64,000 nt of DNA from UBA168 sp011055275 (GTDB lineage Archaea > Thermoproteota > Thermoprotei_A > Marsarchaeales > UBA168). This document shows positions 35,895 through 45,279 of the stretch, piece by piece (position 1 is the stretch's first letter; each line of letters opens with the position of its first letter). The position numbers were made by a program, and so were the translations under genes. The notes below the pieces were generated by a model. The model saw only the letters and a list, made by a program, of their open reading frames with translations, made no database searches and was not told where the DNA came from. The DNA lies in NCBI GenBank assembly GCA_046635845.1, contig JAQQXN010000001.1; one strand, 5' to 3'.

Positions 35895-37205
35895 ATGCAG
35901 CTGCCCGTGGTATTCTTGGGGAGTTTCGAAAACGAGTTCCTCAATCCGGAGGAAGCGCTTCAGGCGCTTAAGCAAGGATATCCTAGCGTTGACTTTAAGC
36001 CATATTCGGTAAGAAACGTCGAAGATGCTGAGGCATTTTTGTCAGCGGAGGCCAAGGCCACGGGTTATCTGGTGTTCAGTTCTAGGGTCATCGATGAAGG
36101 AACGTTTAGGACCATTTTGGCGAGTGGAAAGCCAGTGCTTGTCTTGTCGCAAACCATGGAGGGATCTCCAAATTACCTCATGGATGTAGTTCAAGCGAGC
36201 AAAGAAGGATATCCCGTTCTCGGGATAGCTACACAAGACCTGCTGGCTGCTGATGCGCTGAAAAAGGTCAGATACCTTTTGGCGATCCAGAAAATAAGGG
36301 AAAGCAAGGTGCTCTTGATTACCGTGCGGGACCTGGCCTCGTACATGACGTGGGCTTTCCCAAATTCTACAGAAGTATCGCGTGCGACCGCCAAATTTCA
36401 GCAAAAGATAGGCGTTCCCATCGAGTTCATGGACTTACGGGCGTTCATCGATAAATATTACAGCAAGGTAGACGAGCAGGAAGCAAGGCAGTGGGCTCAA
36501 AAGTGGATAGAGGGGGCAAGCCAGATGCTGGAACCCTCAGCGGAAGACGTGATAAAAGCCGCGAGACTTTACTTGGCAATGTTAAGGGCAGTGAGGGAAA
36601 GTAGAGCCAACGTGATCGCATTTGATTGCATAATGAACTTTAACTCTGGGCTCATCGACGCGTGGCCTTGTTTGGGGTACATGCAGCTTTGGTACGATGA
36701 CGTTATTCCGGTTTGTGAGGCTGACATCTATTCCATATTTCCCTTGCTCATAGGACATTACCTCTTCGACAGAAACGGATACGTGAACGATCCTGGGGTT
36801 GATGAGGTTAAGGGCAGGTTTGTCTATTGGCACTGCTACCTTCCCACAAATCCTCACAACTCTAAGAAACAAGAAGTCCCGTACGTGATCACCGACGCGC
36901 ATGGAGGACATAAACACGCCTCAGTACACGTTCAACTTCCGGTTAACGAGACTGTTACTGTTCTAGGCTATAACCCAATTGCATCAGAGCTGAGCCTGCA
37001 TCAGGCAAAAGCGATCGATAACGTTTACTGGAAGCAGCTGTGCGCCACTAAGCTTGTAGCAGAGGGCAAGGCCAAAGAGGTGGCGTGGAATTGGTCTGCC
37101 GGAAGCGGCTATCATAGGGTGCTGCTTTATGGCGATCTAAGACGCGAGATAAAAGAATTTGCTGTGCTGATGGGAGTGAAGGTGCTCGAAGAAGATCGGC
37201 CATAG
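35895..37205 (+). CDS. L-fucose/L-arabinose-isomerase-like protein
   Basis: About 436 residues, a paralogue of the protein at 9199-10602. Both share the Rossmann segment ending in DALKKVRYLLA, the block DAWPCLGYMQLWYDD followed by VCEADIYSI, WHCYLPTNPHNS, and the C-terminal GSGYHRVLLYGDLRREI. The N-terminus is about 30 residues shorter than its paralogue. Conserved acidic residues (Asp of LIDAWPCLGY, Glu and Asp of CEAD) and His of GYHRV occupy the positions of metal ligands in fucose/arabinose isomerases, so catalysis is possible but unproven. It lies downstream of the rhamnosidase with its own promoter, so a role in L-rhamnose or L-fucose conversion is reasonable by context. Confidence 0.75.
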   Translation: MQLPVVFLGSFENEFLNPEEALQALKQGYPSVDFKPYSVRNVEDAEAFLSAEAKATGYLVFSSRVIDEGTFRTILASGKPVLVLSQTMEGSPNYLMDVVQASKEGYPVLGIATQDLLAADALKKVRYLLAIQKIRESKVLLITVRDLASYMTWAFPNSTEVSRATAKFQQKIGVPIEFMDLRAFIDKYYSKVDEQEARQWAQKWIEGASQMLEPSAEDVIKAARLYLAMLRAVRESRANVIAFDCIMNFNSGLIDAWPCLGYMQLWYDDVIPVCEADIYSIFPLLIGHYLFDRNGYVNDPGVDEVKGRFVYWHCYLPTNPHNSKKQEVPYVITDAHGGHKHASVHVQLPVNETVTVLGYNPIASELSLHQAKAIDNVYWKQLCATKLVAEGKAKEVAWNWSAGSGYHRVLLYGDLRREIKEFAVLMGVKVLEEDRP

Positions 37206-38160
37206 GCCTTTTTTACGTTATTGTGAAATCGTTGTAATTATATGCCCTCGTAGAGCATGAGGGTTAAGCGTGGCGCCCGTTTTGAGTTTTTTAGATGATA
37301 CCCACTTAGGCAGCACCAGATTGATGATTTTTCGCTTACTGGTTATCGTGGATTTTGCGCAAGCGTAGCACAGCACGTCAGCATAAGCGGGCGCTTGATC
37401 AGCACGTAGGTGATCAACGATTAATGGTCATGCAAGTGGCGTTCGGGATGTAATCGTTTCTTGAATTGAGCTCACAATTTCCAGCGATCGTTTGACTGAT
37501 TTACGCGCTTTTTAGGATCTAGGGGCTGGTGTCTGGTAAGACATGGTAGTGGAAGAATTTGATTTTTAACCAAATAAGTTTAGGTCATCGCGGATAACTA
37601 TCCCGCGTTTGAGCGCTTGTTTCCAATAGCATTTTGTAATAGTCGCTTGAACTCAGTGGACTGCAAGGCTTTACCTCGAGGTTTTCCTGAATATCGAACT
37701 GGTCATAGGGATCGAGAAACCTAATTCCCTCAAATTCTTTACACGTTAAGGAGCACGTCAACGCCGCTCTAAACTTGAAGTCTCCTCTACTGCGACTTCC
37801 GCAGAACACTACGGAACGTCTACCAAGCTGACGCGGCGAAGCAACCTCGAAGTTCTTCACGGTATTAATTGCTTCTTGCCTCGTTTTCCCTTTTACAAGA
37901 CCGCGTTCAACACCTTCCACTCACATTATTATTCGCTCTCTTCTTGTTCTCGTCAGAGAATTACTCGAAGGGCCCGCCCTCGAGGAGCACATCTCGACAT
38001 CTTGTAGGGATATAAAGCCTGGAAAGGAACCGAAGGCAGTGTAGGTCATAACGAATACCCTAGTCTCTTCGTAATCCTAAGCGGCCCGCGTCCCCAAGCG
38101 GCTTCCCCACAAGGCGGAGCAGCGCCTCAATCGTAAGTTGAGCGCTTGTCCAGCCTTGAA
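37206..38160. other. 0.95-kb gap
   Basis: Contains one uncertain minus-strand frame (37585-37920), listed separately. Otherwise no gene, RNA or repeat was recognised. Confidence 0.45.
37585..37920 (-). CDS. hypothetical protein (doubtful)
   Basis: 111 codons from GTG 37920. The composition is protein-like (TRQEAINTVKNFEV, FLDPYDQFDIQENLEV), but the family is unknown and no clear TATA box is seen. It may be a real small gene, a remnant or a chance frame. Confidence 0.3.
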   Translation of the reverse strand: MEGVERGLVKGKTRQEAINTVKNFEVASPRQLGRRSVVFCGSRSRGDFKFRAALTCSLTCKEFEGIRFLDPYDQFDIQENLEVKPCSPLSSSDYYKMLLETSAQTRDSYPR

Positions 38161-39498
38161 TCATGCCCAACTATTATCGGGGTCCGGCTTCGCCCCCTCC
38201 CGCGAGCGCCTGGCCGCCACTATCCACCCATCATACTCACGGCGATCCAGCACGGTAGATAGGCTTTTGCTTAAATGATCAGTGATAAGCCCACATGGCT
38301 TTCGTGAGCCTGTTTGTACCACGAACATGTTCGACGACAGGTAAAAGTTTGGCCTTCCCTTAAACTCGAACTCCACGAACGCTGCCTTGTTTCTTCCCTC
38401 CCTCTTTAATTTGAAACCCTTTGACCACTTCATCCTTTGCCAACGGCTCTTCACGAAGTTCATGTTCTCTGACTCCGCTGTCCAAACGTATGCTCCTTCT
38501 TCCGGATAGGCCGTGATCAGGGCTCCCTCGTCGTCGTATGTGGCCTGTGCTTTGGGGTCGGGCAGCTTTTCTCCTCTCGACGTCATTTCGTGAAAGGTCT
38601 TAAGCGTTGAAAGAAGCCTATCTCTATCCTGCAGGCTGTGATCGGAATTCGGAAGGTAGAGTATCCTCTTCTCCCCTAGCAATCTGTCGTAGTAAAACTG
38701 GTCGGCGTTTATGGCCCAAAATTGGTCATTTGCCCCGTTAATTATCAGCTTTGGCATCGTTATCCGGTCCAAATATGTGAACGGATCGATGAGCCTAACC
38801 GCCTCAAGCGCTACCTTATCTCCTTTTAATAGCAGGTCAAACAGGCCTCTTTGATAGTAGTCCTTGAGCTCAGGGCTGAAACTTCCCAAAAGCTTTACCT
38901 GGTTTTTTACCTGCTCCGGTACGTTCAGGTTGTTGTAGACCATGGGGGCTATGGCCTTTACCCGGTCGTCAACGGCTGATGTCAGCCACGTCGTCCATCC
39001 CCTTTTGGATGCCCCAGTTACCGTGTATCCCTTAAGGGATATCCCTTTCTTGGAGAAGTAATCTGATACCGCATCCATTGCCCTAACCGCGCTTTTCGTC
39101 ATGGGGAAAAGGAGAAGCCACTCTGGATCGCCGCTCTCGACAAACTTGCCGACCGTATAAGATATAATCTCATCTTCGACCATTCCCTGGTAGGGCTGAT
39201 TTGGCACGTCGAAGAGAACGGCAACGGGCGAACCAGTCGTCTCAGCAATCCAGCGCACCGCATTTAACTCACCTGATTGATTGCTCAGGTATTCCAGCTT
39301 GCCTGAATAACTTCCCGTTATGTAGAGGAGGGCTTGGTCGGATGTTATGGACGAAGGGGTTACAATGAGAACGGTATGCTTCCAGGTAATGCCCTTCCAG
39401 ACTTGAGATATGAGCTCGATGCGGGTTAAGTCGCGAATCGTTTCTCTCACGGTATAATCGAATATATCGTTTTTCTTCACGAAATCGTCAAGTTCCAT
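38161..39498 (-). CDS. PhoPQ-activated pathogenicity-related family alpha/beta hydrolase
   Basis: 445 residues matching the PhoPQ_related family, named after a Salmonella protein but widespread; its members are alpha/beta hydrolases of unknown substrate. Visible features are KHTVLIVTPSS, the nucleophile elbow TGASKRGWTTW (Ser about 163), MVYNNLN, the acid region LIINGANDQFW (Asp) and the His region YLPNSDHSL, followed by a C-terminal beta domain. No signal peptide is seen, whereas bacterial members are usually exported. ATG 39498 lies 24 bases after CTTTAAAGC. It stands alone. Esterase or peptidase activity on sugar-linked esters is possible in this sugar-rich region, but that is inference. 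Confidence 0.85.
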   Translation of the reverse strand: MELDDFVKKNDIFDYTVRETIRDLTRIELISQVWKGITWKHTVLIVTPSSITSDQALLYITGSYSGKLEYLSNQSGELNAVRWIAETTGSPVAVLFDVPNQPYQGMVEDEIISYTVGKFVESGDPEWLLLFPMTKSAVRAMDAVSDYFSKKGISLKGYTVTGASKRGWTTWLTSAVDDRVKAIAPMVYNNLNVPEQVKNQVKLLGSFSPELKDYYQRGLFDLLLKGDKVALEAVRLIDPFTYLDRITMPKLIINGANDQFWAINADQFYYDRLLGEKRILYLPNSDHSLQDRDRLLSTLKTFHEMTSRGEKLPDPKAQATYDDEGALITAYPEEGAYVWTAESENMNFVKSRWQRMKWSKGFKLKREGRNKAAFVEFEFKGRPNFYLSSNMFVVQTGSRKPCGLITDHLSKSLSTVLDRREYDGWIVAARRSREGAKPDPDNSWA

Positions 39499-39973
39499 AA
39501 GATCATCATGGTAATCACTTTAAAGCTTACTTAGTTATTTCTTGGCCCGATCTCGCGCTTTGCTCCATTGAAATCAGAAAGCTTTTCGTAGGCCTCATGG
39601 GCATTCACGGCGTCACGGTCTTCTAATGAAGTAACCACGCCAGTTACAGCACAATCTATCCGCACGCAGGGTCATCATGGGGCTCGAGACTAGGGCGCCG
39701 GACATGCACAGACCTCGGTCACGCAATTCGCGACTTGCATTGTTCAGTCTCCTAAGGCGGCCCTCTTCTTCAGGGACATCTGATCGTACGAGGTAAATTG
39801 CGGTGGTAAACTGCCCTGTTTTTATATCGCTAACGGATGCGATCTCGCCGATAAAAAACGAACGCAACTACGGTCACATGTCTTCGCTAAACGCGCTGCA
39901 AGCACTCGTAAGGCTTCTTTTGAGGCTCTGTTGAAGTTACATAAGCTTAATAGTTTCAAGACGGGATCAATAA
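39499..39973. other. intergenic gap
   Basis: Holds two promoters: CTTTAAAGC at 39518-39526 for the minus-strand hydrolase and GCTTAATAG near 39944 for the plus-strand ABC genes. An 84-codon minus-strand frame (39613-39867) from a TTG start is not supported. Confidence 0.5.
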
Positions 39974-40882
39974 ATGATCGAAGTCTCCAACGTAACCGTC
40001 AACTACGGCAAGGTCAAGGCCCTCGACTCAGCCAGCTTCAAGGTTCCTGATGGGAGAGTAGTTGGCTTCGTGGGAGTGAACGGCGCGGGTAAGACAACCA
40101 CAATTAAGGTGGCCTGTGGCGTCCTGAAGCCGACCTCGGGAACCGTCCTGATCGACGGCCTAGACGTGGTCAAGCAGAAGGCCCAAGCATCCAGAAGCTT
40201 AGGGTGGGTGCCCGAACTGCCAACCTACGAGCAGGGGGTCAGGGCCATGGATTACTTCGTTTACTTGGCCGGCTACTATGGTCTTTCGGGAACTGAGGCG
40301 AAGAGGGTGGGTCAAGATCTCTTCCAGCAGCTCGGTCTGCTGGAGAGCTCCAGCAAGAAGCTGAAGGATTACTCCCAAGGGATGAAGAAGAGGTTTGCGC
40401 TAGCAGTTTCGCTGCTGAATGACCCCCACAACTTCTTAATGGATGAGGTGATGAACGGCCTGGATCCCCAGGGCATCGCTTTCTTCAGGGATAAGACCGT
40501 GGAGTTCAGGAAGCAGGGAAAGGCCGTCCTCTTTTCCTCGCACATACTTTCAGAGGTCCAGAGCATAGCTGACGAGGTCGTTTTCATACACAAGGGAAGG
40601 GTCTTGGCAGTCAAGGGCATGGATGAGATCCTGTCCCTTGTGCAGACTTCAGGTGTGAAGGTGTCCGTTTCCAACCCAGACGCCCATCTTAAGGACATAC
40701 TTTCTTCTTATGGGGAAGTCAAGGAGCTCGGGAAGGGCAGCTACGAGGTCGAGGGTATCAAGATCAACCCAGAGGACCTGAATTCGGTGCTCGTCCAACA
40801 GGGTTACAAGGTCTCAGGGATCGAGAGGGTAACCGGGAACCTCGAGTCCTACTTCTTTAAGCTCATAGGTGAGCAACCATGA
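39974..40882 (+). CDS. ABC transporter ATP-binding protein (exporter type)
   Basis: 302 residues, a CcmA/NatA-type ATPase that drives an ABC-2 exporter. Motifs: Walker A GVNGAGKTTT (residues 34-43), signature YSQGMKKR (about 133-140; Tyr-Ser-Gln-Gly replaces Leu-Ser-Gly-Gln), Walker B NFLMDEVMNGLDP (about 152-164) and the H-loop SSHILSE. A C-terminal regulatory domain of about 80 residues follows, as in drug or copper exporters. It overlaps the permease gene by ATGA. G+C at third positions is visibly higher than in neighbouring genes (AAG, CTC, GTC, GGC), which suggests recent acquisition. Substrate unknown. Confidence 0.94.
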   Translation: MIEVSNVTVNYGKVKALDSASFKVPDGRVVGFVGVNGAGKTTTIKVACGVLKPTSGTVLIDGLDVVKQKAQASRSLGWVPELPTYEQGVRAMDYFVYLAGYYGLSGTEAKRVGQDLFQQLGLLESSSKKLKDYSQGMKKRFALAVSLLNDPHNFLMDEVMNGLDPQGIAFFRDKTVEFRKQGKAVLFSSHILSEVQSIADEVVFIHKGRVLAVKGMDEILSLVQTSGVKVSVSNPDAHLKDILSSYGEVKELGKGSYEVEGIKINPEDLNSVLVQQGYKVSGIERVTGNLESYFFKLIGEQP

Positions 40883-42183
40883 CTAACGGCGTGCTCTACG
40901 ACTTCAGGCGCTCCCTCTTCAGGCCTTCGCTGATAGTGCTTGTGATTCTCTTCGTGGCGGCCGGCGTGGGCATAGCTTACCTCGACATTTCCACCATGGG
41001 CATCAGCCAGCCGAGCTATTACGTGGTTTACGGGTACCCTGGGCCAGCTGAGGCCAACGGCTCGCAGGAGCTACTGGGCTATCTCTTCAACCAGCAGGGC
41101 ACTGGCTTAGGAGGGGCCACCTTATACCTCACGGGCGGTAAGGCCGTCACAAACTCCAGCGGTTACTTCCACTGGGAAAGCTCGCCGACACAACCCCTGA
41201 TGATCGGCGCGCCAGTGACGTTCAGCTTTCGCGGCTCTAACCACACGGCCAGCGCCGGCTTCGATGCGATCGTGGGAATCAACCTCGCCTCTCACTCGGC
41301 CATATTCATCGTTGGGGCAAGGCCTGGCCTCTCCATATATTTCAAGCAGTCGAAGAGCTTTCCCTCCGTGACGACCAATAGCCCCAGCGAGTACGCAAAG
41401 ATGACGGACTTGGGGGTCGCAACGTCTCCCATCTTCCGTCACGTCATTGCCCTTAACGCCAGTCTCCCGTTTGTTTCTTACGCCGAGGTGAACTCCACCA
41501 CTGGTCTCGTGCTTACGTCTGGCTCGAACGAGATCTATCAGCTCCTTATGCCGACGGGCTATGCCTCCGTCCTATTTAATTCAGCGACCATCTTCGCTGA
41601 GTTCTTCCCGATAATGGCTTTCTACCTCGTGTACGCCATGTTCGTCAGCCCTAGGGCAACCGGTGCGCTGGAGTTCATACTTGCGCGTCCAGTCACGAAG
41701 CGGGGTCTGTTCACCGCCAGGTACCTGGGGGGCGCGCTCACGCTCCTGGTATCGGCGGGCATCGTTGCCGCCGCTCTTGGGCTAACTGTGGCGTTTCTCC
41801 TGGGGGTCCAGCCGACTTATTCAGACATTGGACTGATCTTCGCCGGCCTTTCCGTTGAGTTGCTGGCCTTTTTCTCCCTCTCTTTCCTCATAGGGACGTG
41901 GGTCAGAGGGACAGGGTCTTACCTTGGGATATCCATAGCGGCCTTCATATTCTTCTTCATGGGTATATTCGACCTGATCGTGCTCCTCGAGAACTTGCCA
42001 AACCTCTACTATCTAGACCCTCGCGGGCTCTACGACATGATAGCAAGCTTTGGCACCTCTTCTAATACGTCTTTGTTGTTCCCCTACTCCAGCCCCCTGA
42101 TGGTGGGCGTTGCAGCGGTCCTCTGGATAGTTCTCCCACTGCTCGGTGCGATGATCTCCTATGAAAGGCAGAGGGTTGCGTGA
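40879..42183 (+). CDS. ABC-2 type permease with extracellular beta domain
   Basis: 434 residues. It has one N-terminal membrane helix (about 13-33) and then a large outside segment of about 190 residues. Part of that segment (GLGGATLYLTGGKAVTNSSGYFHW) resembles a carboxypeptidase-regulatory-like or transthyretin-like beta sandwich. Five or six membrane helices follow from about residue 240, the usual ABC-2 core. ATG 40879 overlaps the ATPase stop, and a Shine-Dalgarno-like AGGTGAG lies just upstream. It is translationally coupled to the ATPase and would form the exporter with it. ABC-2 permeases usually have only short loops after helix 1, so this domain is a notable addition. Confidence 0.88.
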   Translation: MTNGVLYDFRRSLFRPSLIVLVILFVAAGVGIAYLDISTMGISQPSYYVVYGYPGPAEANGSQELLGYLFNQQGTGLGGATLYLTGGKAVTNSSGYFHWESSPTQPLMIGAPVTFSFRGSNHTASAGFDAIVGINLASHSAIFIVGARPGLSIYFKQSKSFPSVTTNSPSEYAKMTDLGVATSPIFRHVIALNASLPFVSYAEVNSTTGLVLTSGSNEIYQLLMPTGYASVLFNSATIFAEFFPIMAFYLVYAMFVSPRATGALEFILARPVTKRGLFTARYLGGALTLLVSAGIVAAALGLTVAFLLGVQPTYSDIGLIFAGLSVELLAFFSLSFLIGTWVRGTGSYLGISIAAFIFFFMGIFDLIVLLENLPNLYYLDPRGLYDMIASFGTSSNTSLLFPYSSPLMVGVAAVLWIVLPLLGAMISYERQRVA

Positions 42184-42404
42184 ATGAGAAGTCCCTTAGG
42201 TTGGTATGGAAAAAGTATGACGGCAAGATGCAGGACCGAGTTCTTTTTAATTTACTGGAGCATGTTTCTGCGCAGTTAGCAGCCTGTTCGCTGACATGTC
42301 TCTTGATAGGCGCTGAGGTAGGCGCAAATCTTATTCTTTCGAAGAGGCACGTTGGCGACAAATCGTTGGGAACGAGGCCCATCTCACTGCCAACGTACCT
42401 GTGA
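42180..42404 (+). pseudogene. possible remnant of a third ABC operon gene
   Basis: GTG 42180 overlaps the permease stop (GTGA), like the ATPase/permease junction, and starts MNEKSLRLVWKKYDG, a plausible start for a second membrane subunit. After about 15 codons the sequence loses the G+C-rich style of the operon and becomes featureless to the stop at 42404, with no membrane helices. I read it as the first codons of a gene cut off by a deletion; a chance frame is also possible. Confidence 0.35.
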
Positions 42405-42544
42405 GCTGCGGCCCTGGTTGCCTGAACACCGAATACATATCGTCCACATGTGATCTTCAATCGTCTGTTGTCCTTGGTATTCATGAGTATTGCTAGCTCT
42501 TATTGTGCTTTCTGATCGGCATTTTTGCGTCAGGCGCCCTAGGT

Positions 42545-43720
42545 TCAGTTTGCTTTTTTAGATGCGGCTAGCGGTAGGGCCTCCGGCAGGTTAAAGCCTA
42601 ACCAGCGATCCAGAAATACAATGATGAGGAACGATACCGCAAATGAGTAGCTTGCCACGGTTACCACGCCAAGTCCTTGGACCAATACGGTGCTCATATT
42701 ACCTAATATTAGGCCTCTTGCCCCGACGCTCGCAAACAATCCCGTCGCCAGCGCTCCCCACGCTCCTCCCATTCCGTGCACGCCCCAAACGTCGAGAGGA
42801 TCGGCAAGTCCTGTTTTTGCCCTGAAATTTGAAGCTAAGTTTGTAATGATCCCTCCGACAAAACCGATGATCATGGCGTACGCGGGGGTGACAAAGCCAG
42901 CAGCTGGAGTGATGGCGACAAGGCCAGCTATCATGCCCTGCATGGCATCCAATATTCCGTGGGACCTTCTGTGCCAACCAATAAGCATCCATACGAGGCC
43001 AGCCGCTGATGCGCCCGACAACGTGTTGGCGAAAGCAAGGGCAGCAAGGCCGTCAGCGCTCAAAGCGCTTCCGGCATTGAAACCGAACCAACCAAAAAGC
43101 AGCAGTAAAGAACCCAAAACGAGGTAAGTGCTATTGCCTGGCTCGCTCACGGATGGTCTCCTTCCACATTTCCTAACGTAGAGAGCAAAGGCAAGCGCAG
43201 CCATGCCGGCGTTCAGGTGGACTACCGCTCCTCCGGCGAAGTCGAGCATGCCCAATGACTTAAGCCAACCACCAGCTCCCCATATCCAATGAGCTATCGG
43301 ATTGTAAACGAGGACCGACCATGTAACGATGAAAAGCGCGAGCGTCGTGGCTTTTACCCTTGTGGTAAACACACCCATTATAAGCGCAGGAGTTATGGCC
43401 GCAAAAAGTCCCATGAACGTCACGTAAGCAAGCATGGGAACGTCGGAACCCTGGAGAACTTCCTGGAACGTTATTCCCGATAATCCAAACCAAGACGTGC
43501 CCCCTATTAAAGGCGAGCCAGTCGAGAAAACCAACGAAAAACCCACCAGAACCCACTCTATCGAAACAATAACCAAAGCAAGGACCGTTTGCTCGGCAAC
43601 GGCTTGGAGGCTTTCTTCCTTCACCATGCCTGCGTAGAATAACGCGAGCGCCGGTATCATTATCATTACCAAGGCTGACGAGACCAATACCCATGCGGTA
43701 GACGCAGCGTTTGGTAGCAT
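42545..43720 (-). CDS. amt: ammonium transporter, Amt/MEP/Rh family
   Basis: 391 residues with eleven predicted membrane helices; conducts ammonium into the cell. Family motifs are IPALALFYAGMV at the start, the twin pore histidines in AVVHLNAGMAALAF and WGVHGMGGAWGAL, and LFGWFGFNAGSAL. The start chosen is ATG 43720 (MLPNAASTAWVLVSS), 23 bases after CCTAAAAGC; upstream in-frame codons would precede the promoter. No glnB/glnK (PII) gene is adjacent, although amt and glnK are usually paired, so regulation must come from elsewhere. The C-terminal tail is short (about 15 residues after the last helix). Confidence 0.95.
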   Translation of the reverse strand: MLPNAASTAWVLVSSALVMIMIPALALFYAGMVKEESLQAVAEQTVLALVIVSIEWVLVGFSLVFSTGSPLIGGTSWFGLSGITFQEVLQGSDVPMLAYVTFMGLFAAITPALIMGVFTTRVKATTLALFIVTWSVLVYNPIAHWIWGAGGWLKSLGMLDFAGGAVVHLNAGMAALAFALYVRKCGRRPSVSEPGNSTYLVLGSLLLLFGWFGFNAGSALSADGLAALAFANTLSGASAAGLVWMLIGWHRRSHGILDAMQGMIAGLVAITPAAGFVTPAYAMIIGFVGGIITNLASNFRAKTGLADPLDVWGVHGMGGAWGALATGLFASVGARGLILGNMSTVLVQGLGVVTVASYSFAVSFLIIVFLDRWLGFNLPEALPLAASKKAN

Positions 43721-43738
43721 GAAACGTTGTGTAATGGG

Positions 43739-43747
43739 CCTAAAAGC
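43739..43747 (-). promoter_or_regulatory. TATA-like box of amt
   Basis: CCTAAAAGC on the plus strand, centred 23 bases before ATG 43720 of the minus-strand gene. Confidence 0.5.
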
Positions 43748-44604
43748 TTTTCTAAATATAGGCAAATATTTTGAACGCCTTTCCGATTTTTGATGACAAA
43801 TGTGAATAATACTTAATCACTTAAGCAGATTTATGCAAAATCATTCGTCAATCTAAGAAAAAACGTAGCCATAAGATTCATGCATCGAAGAGCAGGGATT
43901 TTTGGCCATAGTACCCTAGGTGCCTACGGCTAAAATTTGCCCATCTAAGGATAATAGCGCAGGAAGGAAGTTTTACCGGGGCCGGGTTCCCCTTCGAGAT
44001 ATCCATTAGTTTAAGCGGCTGTAAAGTTAACGAGGCTTCTCGAAGATCATCTTACGGCATCCCAAGCGTAAAACTTGTTAACGTGCAGATCTGAGATTTC
44101 CCTCTAAAAGTTCGCGTAGATCAACGGTAATCTTTGTAATATATAGTAAATAGCAAAGCGATGTTTTTAAAGGAGTAGAGCTAGCTGCGGCTAATAAATC
44201 ACGGCAAAAATGCCTGCCTTGGCGCACGGAGCCACTGCTTCAACAGCCGTGGCGGGCCCATTGCATGGAATCTTCTCTTTTCTAGAGGTGCCCCAGGAAA
44301 TCTGGGTCACTAGCTTAACTTGATTTATGCCCGAGAACGGTATTATTAAGTGCTTGAAAATTGGCTTAGGACGCGTTCGCTTTGTCTGGCTATGTTTAAC
44401 TTAGTAATTCAAAGTTAAAAGGCTGTTTTCCAGGCCGTTGATCTTCGCTGCGCCCGTCGTTCTGTGCGGATTGGCGCATCGCGCGATCGCAAAGAAGGTT
44501 TGGCTACCTGCTCCCGGAAGAACCCCACAAAGGGAGCTACGCAGAAAAAGGGCACTAACGCATCATATCGCAGGAATCTCAGACCTGACTTAATTAACCA
44601 ACGT
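43748..44604. other. 0.85-kb gap
   Basis: A/T-rich in places (AATATATAGTAAATAG near 44139 resembles a promoter with no gene after it). No supported gene or RNA. Confidence 0.45.
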
Positions 44605-44706
44605 ATGAGCCTCGATGGGCGCGAGGAACTTCTTATGCGCGAATTTGGATATCGATCTGTCAAAAATTTAAGCGTGAAAGAGCGAGAGGAATTTGAGAAG
44701 CGATGA
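44605..44706 (+). CDS. small hypothetical protein upstream of membrane protein (doubtful)
   Basis: A 33-codon frame (MSLDGREELLMREFGYRSV, then Lys/Glu-rich) whose TGA overlaps the ATG of the following membrane protein gene at 44703, an arrangement that suggests coupling. CTTAATTA lies only about 12 bases upstream. No family is recognised. The frame is also open further upstream to 44464. Confidence 0.35.
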   Translation: MSLDGREELLMREFGYRSVKNLSVKEREEFEKR

Positions 44707-45126
44707 AGCTAAAGAAAGTCGGCCTAGCCGTTCTTTGGTATGCAACTGCCGTTGCACTGATGTTTTTGTCTTCCACCTTATCCATAGGACGAACTGGCGC
44801 TTCTTTTATTAGCGCGCTTCCCTGGATCATGTGGTTAGTCTTTGGACTGATCGCTGCGGCGGTTGCCCCCTCTTCTTGGTCGATAAGTCTAGAGGATACA
44901 TGATTCAGACCGCCGTTTCCTGCGTAAGGGGAGGCTTGAGTTCTTTTGAGTTCGGTTTCGTGGTCTTCTTTGGGAGCATCCCCGCCGTGCTATGCCGCAT
45001 TTCTCGGCCTGGGAACGTTATTCTTGATCTTCGGCCCAGTTAGGTTCTTCGTCAAAGGAGCGTTAGTCGCGTACAGGAAGTCAGGGACGCCTGAACGATC
45101 CCGCCGATTGAGCTATTTCAGCTGAA
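44703..45126 (+). pseudogene. small membrane protein gene with a frameshift
   Basis: ATG 44703 starts MKLKKVGLAVLWYATAV and two or three hydrophobic helices up to WIMWLVFGLIAAAV, then runs into a stop at 44903. A second frame between about 44960 and 45126 continues as membrane-like sequence (YAAFLGLGTLFLIFGPVRFF, then basic residues VKGALVAYRKSGTPERSRR) and ends at TGA 45124-45126. The two parts together would give a protein of about 140 residues with four helices and a basic tail. The shift falls between about 44870 and 44960. I do not recognise the family. The stop codon lies inside an 18-bp inverted repeat. Confidence 0.5.
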
Positions 45127-45213
45127 CTGTTACTTTGACGACTTCGGATATTTTTTAACTCAGCTACCATGCTCCCTTTCCGAGGGGGGTCCGCATAACA
45201 GTTCAGCTGAAAT
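45116..45213. repeat. perfect 18-bp inverted repeat with 62-bp loop
   Basis: ATTTCAGCTGAACTGTTA at 45116-45133 is matched by its exact reverse complement at 45196-45213. A third, imperfect copy in the first orientation lies at 45251-45267 (14 of 17 bases). The left arm covers the end of the membrane protein frame. It could be a small terminal-inverted-repeat element or a long terminator stem; no clear target-site duplication is seen. Confidence 0.8.
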
Positions 45214-45279
45214 TCGGTACTCCCCCTGGTTTTTGTGCGGGCGGCCGCCGTTTCAGCAAAGCTGTTATGACACAATGCC

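Noticed and set aside
42690..43127. 145-codon plus-strand frame
   Set aside because: Antisense to the ammonium transporter; Pro/Ala-rich as expected from the reverse of membrane-helix codons.
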